Below are positions 1 through 7,471 of a stretch of DNA of 20,683 nt, one piece after another (positions within the stretch are counted from its first letter, which is position 1; each line of letters opens with the position of its first letter). Under the pieces are notes generated by a model. That model had not been told where the DNA came from and did not search any database. It worked only from the letters and a program-made list of their open reading frames with translations. Source of the stretch: BHER01 sp051652245 (GTDB lineage Bacteria > Bacillota_I > Bacilli_A > Culicoidibacterales > Culicoidibacteraceae); contig JBOFTV010000068.1 of the NCBI GenBank assembly GCA_051652245.1, positions 1 through 20,683 of the forward strand, written 5' to 3'. Made by a program: the position numbers and the translations under genes.

Positions 1-2
1 CA

Positions 3-182
3 GCAGAAGTTACAAAACCAGCTGGACCAGCAGAAGAAACAACGAACACAAACGGTAGCAAGCTACCTGCAACAGGAACAGAGATAAAAGAAATCATCAT
101 AGGAAGTACAGCAATAACATTACTTGCAACAGCACTGGCCATTAGCGGACGTAAATATAGAAATAAAATAGCAAGGAAATAA
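3..182 (+). CDS. C-terminal end of an LPXTG cell-wall-anchored surface protein (5' partial)
   Basis: The first open frame, entering from the left edge, encodes 59 residues and stops at 180-182. It reads as a classic sortase substrate tail: a Pro/Thr/Glu-rich spacer (AEVTKPAGPAEETTNTNGSK), the sorting motif LPATG at residues 21-25 of the visible part, a hydrophobic segment of about 20 residues (roughly KEIIIGSTAITLLATALAIS) and a basic tail (RKYRNKIARK). By family knowledge, sortase A cleaves between Thr and Gly and links the protein to peptidoglycan. The functional part lies outside the window, so the role (adhesin, enzyme or other) cannot be told. Confidence 0.85.
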   Translation, partial: AEVTKPAGPAEETTNTNGSKLPATGTEIKEIIIGSTAITLLATALAISGRKYRNKIARK

Positions 183-198
183 GTTAAGAAGAGAGAAG

Positions 199-224
199 AG
201 AAGGAGATCAATTGGTCTTCTTTT
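199..224 (+). terminator. Possible terminator after the LPXTG gene
   Basis: Bases 199-209 can pair with 214-224 (about 11 pairs including some G-U) around a 4-base AATT loop. The U-rich arm is inside the stem and no long U-run follows, so this is a modest call. It sits 17 bases after the stop codon of the surface protein gene. Confidence 0.45.
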
Positions 225-342
225 ACTTTACTAAGGAATATAAGAGCTACTTGTTCCTGTGATAAAAGTTCAAATATTGTGTTAATTTATTACTAATCCC
301 TAAAAAAAGAAAGCGATCTCAAAAAAAGAGTTATCTGTGAAA

Positions 343-370
343 TTGTCTGTAAAAAATGATATAATATAAT
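343..370 (+). promoter_or_regulatory. Promoter of the flavodiiron operon
   Basis: TTGTCT at 343-348 and TATAAT at 365-370 are separated by 16 bases. A second overlapping TATAAT lies at 360-365. The expected start of transcription is just upstream of the AGGAGG ribosome site (385-390) of the next gene. The 183-342 interval holds nothing else I can identify. Confidence 0.6.
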
Positions 371-398
371 TACATAAAAATAATAGGAGGTAGTACAT

Positions 399-1610
399 AT
401 GATACAAACACATCTAATAAGGGAAAATATTTATAGCTTTAAAGCTATTGGATATTTGGATTTAGATTTTCACGGTTGTATTTTTAGAAATGAAGAAGGT
501 GCAAGTTATAATGCATATCTGATTATTGATGAACAAATAACATTGATTGATTTGGTGGATGCACCATTTATGGATGAATTTTCACGGCGTCTAAAGGAAG
601 TTTTAGGGGAACGAAAAATTGATAATATTATCATAAATCATGTTGAACCCGACCATTCGGGAGGTTTTGAACTACTAAAAGAGGTCTATCCTGACGCAAA
701 ATGTTACTGTTCAGCAGAAGCTAAAAATGCAATGCTACAGATGTTTTTTAAGGATCACTCCTTTACAAAAGTTGAACATATGGGGATACTGAAAACAGGA
801 TCATATTCTTTTGTTTTTGTGCTCACACCATTTATTCATTGGCCAGATAACATGTTGACATACTTGCAAGAGGAGCGGATTCTGTTTTCTAACGATGCTT
901 TTGGTAGTTTAGTTAATTCAAATTTACATTATGATGATGAGTATGAATATACAGAATTAATTAGGCAAACAAAAGAGTACTACGCAAATATTGTACAACC
1001 ATGTTCACGCTTTGTGGAAGCAAAATTAGCAGAAATATTATCACTAAACCTAGCAATTGATTTGATTTGTCCCGCCCATGGAATTATCTGGAGAAGCCAT
1101 ATTCCCGAGATATTAGAGCAATATATGCGGTGGGCTAAAAATGGTGATATGAAGGATAAGGTTGTTATTGTTTATGATACTATTTGGGATAATACAGAAA
1201 TGATGACCAATGAAATTGCTGTAGGAATTGCTGAGCAAGGATACGAGGTTCGCGTCTATAATGCATCAAAGCATCGCAAAAGTCTAATTATGACTGAAAT
1301 TATGGATGCGCGTGGAATTTTAATTGGATCGTCAAATTTTAATAATACGATGACGCCACAAATTGCTGATGTACTAGAAAGAATTATTGGATTAAAACCT
1401 TTGCAAAAAGTTGGTATGGCATATGGTAGTTATGGGTGGGCGGATGTGCATTTAAATAGAATCGAACATCGATTGAAAGAGGCAAATGTTCAAATTGTTG
1501 AGCATGCTTTGTATGAAAACTATACACCCAATGAAGCACAATTATTATATGCAAAAGAGGTGGGTAAGAAATTTGGTGCGAAACTGAAGGAGCTGAAGTC
1601 GTATGAGTAA
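399..1610 (+). CDS. fprA: Flavodiiron protein (A-type flavoprotein, FprA family)
   Basis: The 403-residue protein has the two domains of a class A flavodiiron protein: a metallo-beta-lactamase-like domain (about 1-245) and a flavodoxin-like FMN domain (about 250-400). All expected di-iron ligands are visible: H81-x-E83-x-D85-H86 in HVEPDHSG, H147, D166 and H227. The FMN phosphate loop is probably around YDTIWDNTE (about 250-257). Such soluble cytoplasmic enzymes reduce O2 to water and/or NO to N2O with electrons from rubredoxin, ferredoxin or F420 depending on lineage; which applies here cannot be read. There is no fused rubredoxin domain, so the electron donor is separate. AGGAGG lies 8 bases before the ATG. 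The stop overlaps the start of the following FAD oxidase by 8 bases, so the two are probably translated together. Confidence 0.93.
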   Translation: MIQTHLIRENIYSFKAIGYLDLDFHGCIFRNEEGASYNAYLIIDEQITLIDLVDAPFMDEFSRRLKEVLGERKIDNIIINHVEPDHSGGFELLKEVYPDAKCYCSAEAKNAMLQMFFKDHSFTKVEHMGILKTGSYSFVFVLTPFIHWPDNMLTYLQEERILFSNDAFGSLVNSNLHYDDEYEYTELIRQTKEYYANIVQPCSRFVEAKLAEILSLNLAIDLICPAHGIIWRSHIPEILEQYMRWAKNGDMKDKVVIVYDTIWDNTEMMTNEIAVGIAEQGYEVRVYNASKHRKSLIMTEIMDARGILIGSSNFNNTMTPQIADVLERIIGLKPLQKVGMAYGSYGWADVHLNRIEHRLKEANVQIVEHALYENYTPNEAQLLYAKEVGKKFGAKLKELKSYE

Positions 1611-3006
1611 TGGTGCTATTATCAGAAGATTTTACGAGGTATTAGAAGAAAATCAGATTAAGACATCGCCAGTTGCATTGAATAATTATGCTTATGATGC
1701 TTCACCATTTGATGCATATCTACCTTCTGCTGTACTACAACCTAAAACAGTTGAGCAGGTAAGCCAAATTGTTAAAATATGTAATGAGAATAAACAGGCA
1801 ATTATTGTTCGCGGATCTGGTTCTAATCTTTGTGGTGCAACCATTCCTAGCACTAATGAGGTTGTTATGGATATGAAGCATTTCAATGAAATTGAAGAAG
1901 TTGATATTGAGAACTTAACAATGACGGTAGGAGCTGGTTGTATTACGCTTGATATTGCTCAAAAAGCCGATATCTATGGACTAATGTATCCACCCGACCC
2001 TGGAAGTATTAAAATTAGTACAATTGGCGGCAATATTGCAGAAAATTCAGGTGGACTACGCGGACTTAAATATGGTGTAACGCAAGATTATATTTTAGGG
2101 TTAGAAGTAGTTATGGCAAATGGTGATATTATCCAAACGGGTGGTAAGTTAACTAAAGATGTTGCAGGATACAATTTGACACAATTAATTATTGGGAGTG
2201 AAGGAACACTAGGTATTGTCACAAAAGCAATATTAAAGCTTATTCCTAAGCCAAAATATAAGAAAACAGCAACAGCATATTTTGATAGTCTAGGTGCAGC
2301 TGGAGATGTCGTTAGTGATATTATTGCTCATCATATTATTCCCGCAACATTAGAAATTATTGACCAAGTAACAATGGAGGTTGTAGAAAATCATGCTCAT
2401 ATTGGCTTAGACACATCGAAGGCAGCATTTTTATTAATTGAGCAGGACGGGACGCTTGAGCAAGTTGAAACAGAGATGGAGCAAATTATTAAAATCTGTG
2501 CTAAACATGGAGGAATCACGGCTATTGCTAAAAATGAGGAGGAAGCATTAGAAATTAGTGCAGCAAGGAGGAATTGCCTTGGTGCACTATCCTCACTTTC
2601 ACCTACAACATTACTTGAAGATGCTACTGTACCACGAAGTAGAGTTGGTGATTTTTTGCGTGAAGTTCAGAAAATTAGTGAAAAACATAATGTGGAAATT
2701 TATACTTTCGGTCATGCAGGAGATGGAAATATGCATCCTACGGCTCCCTGTAATATTAAAGATGAAGTTCATTTTAAGCGTGTTGAGCAAGCCTTTGAAG
2801 AAATATTTGAAGTGGCTGTTTCAATGGGGGGGACAATCACTGGAGAGCATGGAGTTGGAAAATTAAAGGCACCCTATCTTCCACTAAAAGCTAAAAACAG
2901 CCTCTATCATATGCTACTAATTAAAAAAGCTCTGGACCCTAATAATATATTTAACCCAGCAATAATGTTTGAAAGGAGACAAGAACATGATCTTGAAAAA
3001 TGCTGA
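1603..3006 (+). CDS. glcD: FAD-linked 2-hydroxyacid oxidase/dehydrogenase, GlcD family
   Basis: This 467-residue protein has an N-terminal PCMH-type FAD-binding domain (about 40-218; seen in RGSGSNLCGA, PPDPGSIKISTIGGNIAENS and GSEGTLGIVT) and a C-terminal FAD-oxidase domain. The latter includes the substrate/metal region TFGHAGDGNMHP (about 367-378) and TGEHGVGKLK (about 412). Members oxidise glycolate, D-lactate or other 2-hydroxyacids and pass electrons to an iron-sulfur partner. Length is normal for GlcD. The substrate cannot be decided; glycolate and D-lactate are the usual candidates. The start overlaps the flavodiiron gene by 8 bases, with AAGGAG at 1587-1592. Its last 20 bases overlap the next gene, so the three genes are one transcription unit. 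Confidence 0.88.
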   Translation: MSNGAIIRRFYEVLEENQIKTSPVALNNYAYDASPFDAYLPSAVLQPKTVEQVSQIVKICNENKQAIIVRGSGSNLCGATIPSTNEVVMDMKHFNEIEEVDIENLTMTVGAGCITLDIAQKADIYGLMYPPDPGSIKISTIGGNIAENSGGLRGLKYGVTQDYILGLEVVMANGDIIQTGGKLTKDVAGYNLTQLIIGSEGTLGIVTKAILKLIPKPKYKKTATAYFDSLGAAGDVVSDIIAHHIIPATLEIIDQVTMEVVENHAHIGLDTSKAAFLLIEQDGTLEQVETEMEQIIKICAKHGGITAIAKNEEEALEISAARRNCLGALSSLSPTTLLEDATVPRSRVGDFLREVQKISEKHNVEIYTFGHAGDGNMHPTAPCNIKDEVHFKRVEQAFEEIFEVAVSMGGTITGEHGVGKLKAPYLPLKAKNSLYHMLLIKKALDPNNIFNPAIMFERRQEHDLEKC

Positions 3007-3316
3007 TTTGATAACAAAAGAAATACAAGAACAAATAGATTATGAATTCTTGTTAAATTGCATGAGATGTGGTTTATGTCTGAATACTTGTCCAACCTAT
3101 CGTATTTTTGATCGCGATGAGTCTCAATCACCACGAGGGAGAATAGCCTTAATTAGAGCGGTATATGATGGCAATTTAGTGCCCGATGATGAATTCAAGA
3201 AAGCAATTAATCAATGTATTGTTTGTAAAAAATGTATGGAAGTTTGTCCAAGCAGCGTAAAGTACACTGATATTTTGTTTGCTGCACGAAATATTGTTGA
3301 TAAGTATAGTAAATAG
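2987..3316 (+). CDS. Short 2x[4Fe-4S] ferredoxin-like protein, resembles the N-terminal domain of GlcF
   Basis: The 109-residue protein carries two cluster-binding motifs: C25-x2-C28-x2-C31-x3-C35-P and C77-x2-C80-x2-C83-x3-C87-P. The spacing and text (CMRCGLCLNTCPTYR, then CIVCKKCMEVCPSS) match the ferredoxin domain at the start of GlcF/LutA-type subunits, and SPRGRIALIRAVYDG between the motifs is typical of GlcF. A normal GlcF runs to about 400 residues with two Cys-rich CCG domains; here the stop is natural and a terminator follows, so the short form looks intended. I chose ATG 2987 because AAGGAGA ends 7 bases upstream; an upstream TTG at 2969 has no ribosome site. It overlaps the oxidase gene by 20 bases and probably takes electrons from that enzyme. 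Confidence 0.85.
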   Translation: MILKNADLITKEIQEQIDYEFLLNCMRCGLCLNTCPTYRIFDRDESQSPRGRIALIRAVYDGNLVPDDEFKKAINQCIVCKKCMEVCPSSVKYTDILFAARNIVDKYSK

Positions 3317-3319
3317 AAT

Positions 3320-3345
3320 AAGAGCAGATATTGCTCTTTTCTTTC
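3320..3345 (+). terminator. Rho-independent terminator of the redox operon
   Basis: AAGAGCA (3320-3326) and TGCTCTT (3332-3338) form a 7-bp stem with a 5-base loop, followed by TT-C-TTTCT. It begins 4 bases after the stop codon. Confidence 0.75.
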
Positions 3346-3393
3346 TCTAAACTACTAAAAAAAAATGAAATAAACATAAAAACATGGAAAAAG

Positions 3394-3422
3394 TGTTTAA
3401 AATTGGTTAAATATGGTATAAT
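3394..3422 (+). promoter_or_regulatory. Extended -10 promoter before the decayed small gene
   Basis: TGGTATAAT at 3414-3422 is a perfect extended -10 element (TGn-TATAAT). A weak -35 (TGTTTA, 3394-3399) lies 17 bases upstream. An AGGAGGGG ribosome site follows at 3449-3456. The control region is well preserved although the gene behind it is not. Confidence 0.6.
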
Positions 3423-3461
3423 TAAGCAATAGTTATAAAAGTAATAATAGGAGGGGTTAAA

Positions 3462-3846
3462 GTGAAAAACATTTTTCTTTTTTTGTTAGCAGATATCTCA
3501 TTGGAAAAGAGAATATTTGGGGCATTTAGGAAAGTAAAGATACATAATCAATTAGTAGGAAATGTGGGAGGACTAGCATCTGATGCTATAGTAGTAATGC
3601 ATTCGCTTAATATTCGATGGAGAAAATATATTGTATGGAATAAGCTTAATTGCTGTTATTGGTGGCTGGTCATGGACTGAAGTCTCCGTGATTAAAACAT
3701 GCAAGGTTATAGATCGCTATAAATAGAAAAATACTGCTACTTGCCCAGTAAATGCTAAAACTACAGTAGTAGATAAACAATTGAATCAAAATCCAGCTGC
3801 CCCGGTGGTTGTAAACAGTAGAAATCAAGTATACTATGAGGAATAG
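3462..3846 (+). pseudogene. Decayed small gene of unknown function (frameshift plus internal stop)
   Basis: A GTG at 3462 with an excellent AGGAGGGG site opens a frame starting VKNIFLFLLADISLEKR, which ends at 3680. In the +1 frame, coding-like sequence continues from about 3598: DGENILYGISLIAVIGGW (a likely membrane segment), then a TAG at 3724-3726, then in the same frame KNTATCPVNAKTTVVDKQ...NPAAPVVVNSRNQVYYEE up to the TAG at 3844-3846. I read this as one former small membrane or secreted protein broken by one frameshift near 3598-3630 and one nonsense codon. I do not recognise the family. The alternative, two unrelated short genes, is possible; only the first has a start with a ribosome site. 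The remaining bases to 3962 hold only the ribosome site of the next gene and a run of AAAT units (about 3912-3930). Confidence 0.45.
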
Positions 3847-3962
3847 CTATTTTGCCTGGGATCATAGTAATATTATTGTCTAGGAGCTCATATTTACTAA
3901 AGAATCCCCAAAAAATAAATAAATAAATAAACAAACTTTTAAAAAAATTGAGGGGGATTAAC

Positions 3963-6416
3963 ATGATTATAAATAATTACTTTGAGGCAATTAAAATTGC
4001 TAAAAACACAGAGATGGTGAAAATAGAATTATATTTTTATTTTTACCAAGCGCTTAAAACAGGGGAACTTCTAGAGCAAACAATAGATAGAATTCAGTTA
4101 AACTATAAGAACAAGATAAATAAATTGACTTGCCAAAGAGAATTCAAAGGGTTTATTAATAAATTTTATCAGGAGGAATACCTTTACTATTTTTCGAAAA
4201 AAAGAATAATTTTAAAGTCAGCACTATGTACAAATGAGCAAAAGCGTGAGTACCAAGAAATGGATTTTAGAGAGGCCCAAGAATTATTGAAGAGGAGATT
4301 AAAAACAGATTGGATTAATGTGTTGAATTTCGAATTCTTTTTGATTGAATCTGATGAATTGGGAGATGACCCATTTATACTGGAATGCTATAATATTTAC
4401 AAAAAATTAATCAGAACATCACAAAATAGGGATTTAAATTTGGAATCAGTTATGCTTAGCTTCGGAATATCCCTAAAGGAAGTCATCAGTGAATTTGAAG
4501 GTGAAAAATTAAACTTTTCTGATTTTGAAGCAAGAATTTCGAGCAATAAAAATTATAGTGAAGGACTTATAATACTTTATAAATATGTGAACTTTAATTT
4601 TAGAAATGAGTTAGAGTCAATTATCACGGGTCGTGATCTCAAGAGAAATTTTTACATTATAGATAAAAGAAGTAAGGGCTATACACTGGGAGAAATTGGT
4701 GACAGTAAGAAACTAACCAGGGAACGTGTTAGGCAGATAGAAAGTAAATCACTTGAAAGATTTAAAAAAATAATTGAATCCGACACGGTAAATATCCTCG
4801 ATATTCTAGTTGCTAAAAATAAAACGAATTATCTTTTTACTTATAAAGAGTTGACATCTTTTTTTGAGAAATATACGGATATCTTTATCTATTTTTATCA
4901 ATTATTAGAAGAGAAAAAAGGTTTTATTTACCCCAAACAAGGAATTTTAAATTTATCAGATTTTGATTGGGCCCAAGCTATTTCAGAATATGAACCCGTA
5001 GGGAGTTCATGCCGTGCCCAAGAAATTACACTAATTATCGAAGAAATTCAAAAAAATTTTCTAGAACAGAAAAATATCCACCTAGAAAAGGATTTAATAG
5101 CAGATGTTTTAATGGTGAATTTCAAAAAAAGGGGAGAAATTTATTCCCGTGAAATGGTTTCTTTAAGAAAAGTATATCAGCAAATTTTGAGTGAATCCGA
5201 GTTTAGCAATGGTATCCACATATCTAATCAAGAGGAACTTGATTTAATGAAAAAGATAGCAAAAGAGCGTTTTTTAATTAATATTGATTATCAATCAATA
5301 AGAGCGATGCAAGCGATTATTATGCATGTTGGTATTTTAGTAGGCCGTGGAAGATACTCAGTTACACAAGAACATCGAAGTTTGAAAATCCCCCAAGATT
5401 TATCAGATAAAATGATAGCATATATTAAAAAGATGAAACCCGTAATTGCCTACGCTTCAATTTTCAATACATTTAAAACAGAATTAGCAACTTATGGAAT
5501 CCATAATCGCTTTAATTTCAAAGTTATATTTGATCCCCAAATAGCAGATGTTTTTTATGTTTCTAGAGATTATGTTTCAACAATTGCCGACTATTTTTCA
5601 ATGGAAGATATGATAGAAGTCTATGTGCTATCTAAAAAGCGGTTTGTCTCAGTTAAAGAAATATGTGAGCACTTTGACGGAATTTCTGAAGTCATGGTTA
5701 CAGCAAATATTTCAAATACTACATATATCCGCGAATATGCATATAAGCTGTTGCATCCAGCTAATATTGGACTAACAAAAGAAGACATCAGAACATTGGA
5801 AAAGACGTTACAACAAGTAGCAACAGAAAATAATGTTGTTAACTCGGAAGAATTATATTCAGAAATTGAACCAAGAATTAGAGCAGAGTTACAGAAAATT
5901 GGTATTTGTTCGGGGTATGGATTGGTGAGTATCATTGGATATGTTTTTGACAATAAATATACATTTAAAAGACCTTTTATTCTTGAAAGCTATACGCAAA
6001 AAATAATAGAAAAAGAGCAACTAGCAACTTATATGACGGACAAAAAAGATGTGCTCCTAGAAGAAATATACGGATTCATTAAACAGAAAAAAATAATACT
6101 ACTTAGTATGAATGGTTTTATTGATGCGATAAGTTATTCACATTTAAGAATGGAGTTTGGGAGATTAATACGTGTTACGGAAATAGAGTTAAGCGATCAG
6201 CAGCAGGAAAAAATCCGTAAAACCCTCAATAACTACTTACAAGATGATGAACGCTTACTAGCAAGTGAAGAGAAAATCTATACAATGTTACCTAGAATAG
6301 CGTATGAATGGAATAAATACTCTTTGAGTGCAATTATTAAATACTATCTTAAAGAATTTACTGTTATAGGCACATCACATATGTATAATAACACTGATTT
6401 TATTATACAAAAATAA
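3963..6416 (+). CDS. Large protein with an internal sigma-70 region-4-type helix-turn-helix, function unknown
   Basis: The 817-residue protein is rich in Lys, Glu, Ile and Tyr and mostly looks alpha-helical. The only part I recognise is at residues about 237-271, YTLGEIGDSKKLTRERVRQIESKSLERFKKI, which matches the sigma-70 region 4.2 helix-turn-helix (pattern TLxEIG...TRERVRQIExxALxxL). No sigma region 2 is visible, so it is not a normal sigma factor. The rest (about 275-817) contains repeated helical segments that may include winged-helix/HARE-HTH-like modules, but I cannot assign them. I chose ATG 3963 because AGGGGG (3951-3956) sits 6 bases upstream; a TTG at 3948 has no site. It stands alone between a decayed gene and the sugar operon. 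No signal peptide or membrane segment is visible. A DNA-binding or RNA-polymerase-interacting role is inferred only from the region-4 motif. Confidence 0.75.
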   Translation: MIINNYFEAIKIAKNTEMVKIELYFYFYQALKTGELLEQTIDRIQLNYKNKINKLTCQREFKGFINKFYQEEYLYYFSKKRIILKSALCTNEQKREYQEMDFREAQELLKRRLKTDWINVLNFEFFLIESDELGDDPFILECYNIYKKLIRTSQNRDLNLESVMLSFGISLKEVISEFEGEKLNFSDFEARISSNKNYSEGLIILYKYVNFNFRNELESIITGRDLKRNFYIIDKRSKGYTLGEIGDSKKLTRERVRQIESKSLERFKKIIESDTVNILDILVAKNKTNYLFTYKELTSFFEKYTDIFIYFYQLLEEKKGFIYPKQGILNLSDFDWAQAISEYEPVGSSCRAQEITLIIEEIQKNFLEQKNIHLEKDLIADVLMVNFKKRGEIYSREMVSLRKVYQQILSESEFSNGIHISNQEELDLMKKIAKERFLINIDYQSIRAMQAIIMHVGILVGRGRYSVTQEHRSLKIPQDLSDKMIAYIKKMKPVIAYASIFNTFKTELATYGIHNRFNFKVIFDPQIADVFYVSRDYVSTIADYFSMEDMIEVYVLSKKRFVSVKEICEHFDGISEVMVTANISNTTYIREYAYKLLHPANIGLTKEDIRTLEKTLQQVATENNVVNSEELYSEIEPRIRAELQKIGICSGYGLVSIIGYVFDNKYTFKRPFILESYTQKIIEKEQLATYMTDKKDVLLEEIYGFIKQKKIILLSMNGFIDAISYSHLRMEFGRLIRVTEIELSDQQQEKIRKTLNNYLQDDERLLASEEKIYTMLPRIAYEWNKYSLSAIIKYYLKEFTVIGTSHMYNNTDFIIQK

Positions 6417-6424
6417 TTTTGTCA

Positions 6425-6453
6425 TTGACAAGGACAAAAAAAGGTGATAAAAT
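6425..6453 (+). promoter_or_regulatory. Strong promoter of the licT-PTS operon
   Basis: A perfect TTGACA (6425-6430), 17-base spacer and TAAAAT (6448-6453), with TGA before the -10 forming an extended element. The expected start of transcription is near 6460, about 8 bases before the antiterminator hairpin, as in other LicT-controlled leaders. Confidence 0.88.
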
Positions 6454-6467
6454 AACCAGTATAAGTT

Positions 6468-6500
6468 AGGGTGTAACTATTTAATTAGACATGACCTAAG
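6468..6500 (+). promoter_or_regulatory. Ribonucleic antiterminator (RAT) 1, LicT/BglG target
   Basis: The leader from AGGGTGTAACT to AGACATGACCTAAG has the shape and key bases of BglG/LicT-family RAT sites (pattern GG-UGU-ACU, loop, GCA--ACCUAA). Its 3' part (from 6491) is also the left arm of the terminator that follows, so the two structures exclude each other. When LicT is active it should bind here and let polymerase read into its own gene (positive autoregulation). Confidence 0.85.
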
Positions 6501-6530
6501 AAAATTTGAATATTTTCTTAGGTCATTTTT
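6491..6530 (+). terminator. LicT-controlled leader terminator 1
   Basis: Bases 6491-6505 pair with 6512-6526 in a perfect 15-bp stem with a 6-base loop, followed by a T-run ending at 6530. It overlaps the RAT by about 10 bases. Confidence 0.92.
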
Positions 6531-6554
6531 GTCTTGAAAAGGAGTGGGAAATCC

Positions 6555-7373
6555 GTGAAAGTAGTAAAAAAGATAAATCATAATGTTATTCTAGTAGAAG
6601 AAAATGGCATTGAAAAAATGGCAATGGGCAAAGGAATCGGTTTTTTTGCAACGGTGGGAAATCCATTTAAAGCAAGTGAAGCTGAGAAGTTTTTTGTATT
6701 AGATACTAAGCAAAAAATGAAGCGGTTTAGTGAGGTTATTGCACAAATACCAATCGAATATATTGACTTTGCAGAAGAAGTGATTAATTATATTATCAGT
6801 GAAGTCGAAACTCCACTGGATTCTAATATTTACATAACGTTAACTGATCACATCTACTTTACCATCCAAAGAGCAAGAATAAAGATGAATCCAACATCAA
6901 TTATGGTGCCAGAAATGAAATTATTTTATCCCAAAGAATATAAAATAGCTCAAAATGTGGTGCTAATGATCAATGAAAAATACGAGACAAAGCTAGAAGA
7001 TAATGAAGTTGGATTTATCACAATGCATATTCTTAATGCACAATTAGGTGAAATAAATAGCCTAAATAGCCTTAAAATATTGGAAATCACAACAAAAATA
7101 TTACAGCTGATTTCTCAAGAATTAAAATTAAAAATGGATGAGGATTCTTTAGCATATAGTAGATTACTTGTCCATCTAAAATTTTTAGCTAAGCGACTTA
7201 TTTATCAAGAGATAAGCAAAGTGAGGGATGTTAATTTTTTTACGAAGGAGTATAAAAATAGTATTTATTATAAAACAAGCTTGAGTATTTCACAACAAAT
7301 TAGTGCAGAGTTTAATGTCGATATTGGTGAAAATGAGATACTTTACTTAACGTTACACATCAGTCGAATTTAA
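6555..7373 (+). CDS. licT: BglG/LicT-family transcription antiterminator
   Basis: The 272-residue protein has an N-terminal RNA-binding CAT domain (1-55; KVVKKINHNVILVEENG...MGKGIGF) and two PTS regulation domains. The four conserved regulatory histidines are all present: H99 and H158 in PRD1, H207 and H268 in PRD2, almost exactly the positions known in B. subtilis LicT. By family knowledge, phosphorylation by the cognate EII on PRD1 inactivates it, and HPr-dependent phosphorylation on PRD2 activates it; the active dimer binds RAT RNA and prevents termination. I chose GTG 6555 because the protein then starts at the conserved CAT sequence and AAGGAG (6539-6544) lies 10 bases upstream. A TTG at 6534 would fall in the terminator tail. 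RAT sites lie both before and after the gene. The symbol reflects the family; the exact sugar is not known. Confidence 0.92.
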   Translation: MKVVKKINHNVILVEENGIEKMAMGKGIGFFATVGNPFKASEAEKFFVLDTKQKMKRFSEVIAQIPIEYIDFAEEVINYIISEVETPLDSNIYITLTDHIYFTIQRARIKMNPTSIMVPEMKLFYPKEYKIAQNVVLMINEKYETKLEDNEVGFITMHILNAQLGEINSLNSLKILEITTKILQLISQELKLKMDEDSLAYSRLLVHLKFLAKRLIYQEISKVRDVNFFTKEYKNSIYYKTSLSISQQISAEFNVDIGENEILYLTLHISRI

Positions 7374-7383
7374 TATAAAACGT

Positions 7384-7413
7384 GGGTGCAACTATTTGGT
7401 AGGCATGACCTAA
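7384..7413 (+). promoter_or_regulatory. Ribonucleic antiterminator (RAT) 2 between licT and the sugar genes
   Basis: GGGTGCAACT...GTAGGCATGACCTAA repeats the RAT pattern of the operon leader with nearly identical flanks (ACTATTT and GCATGACCTAA). It starts 11 bases after the licT stop. No promoter is visible between the two, so it acts inside the operon transcript. Confidence 0.85.
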
Positions 7414-7448
7414 TAAGAAAAAAGTAATTTTCTTGTTAGGTTATTTTT
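7408..7448 (+). terminator. LicT-controlled intra-operon terminator 2
   Basis: Bases 7408-7421 pair with 7428-7441 (14 pairs, one G-U), loop of 6, then TATTTTT. The left arm overlaps the RAT. It should limit expression of the transport and hydrolase genes to times when LicT is active. Confidence 0.92.
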
Positions 7449-7471
7449 ATGTGGAAATGGAGGAAAGCCCA

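Noticed and set aside
2558..2866. Second forward frame inside the FAD oxidase gene
   Set aside because: Out-of-frame shadow; the GlcD motifs lie in the main frame.
5621..5953. 110-codon reverse frame inside the large sigma-like gene
   Set aside because: Antisense shadow of a long, continuous coding region with no ribosome site.
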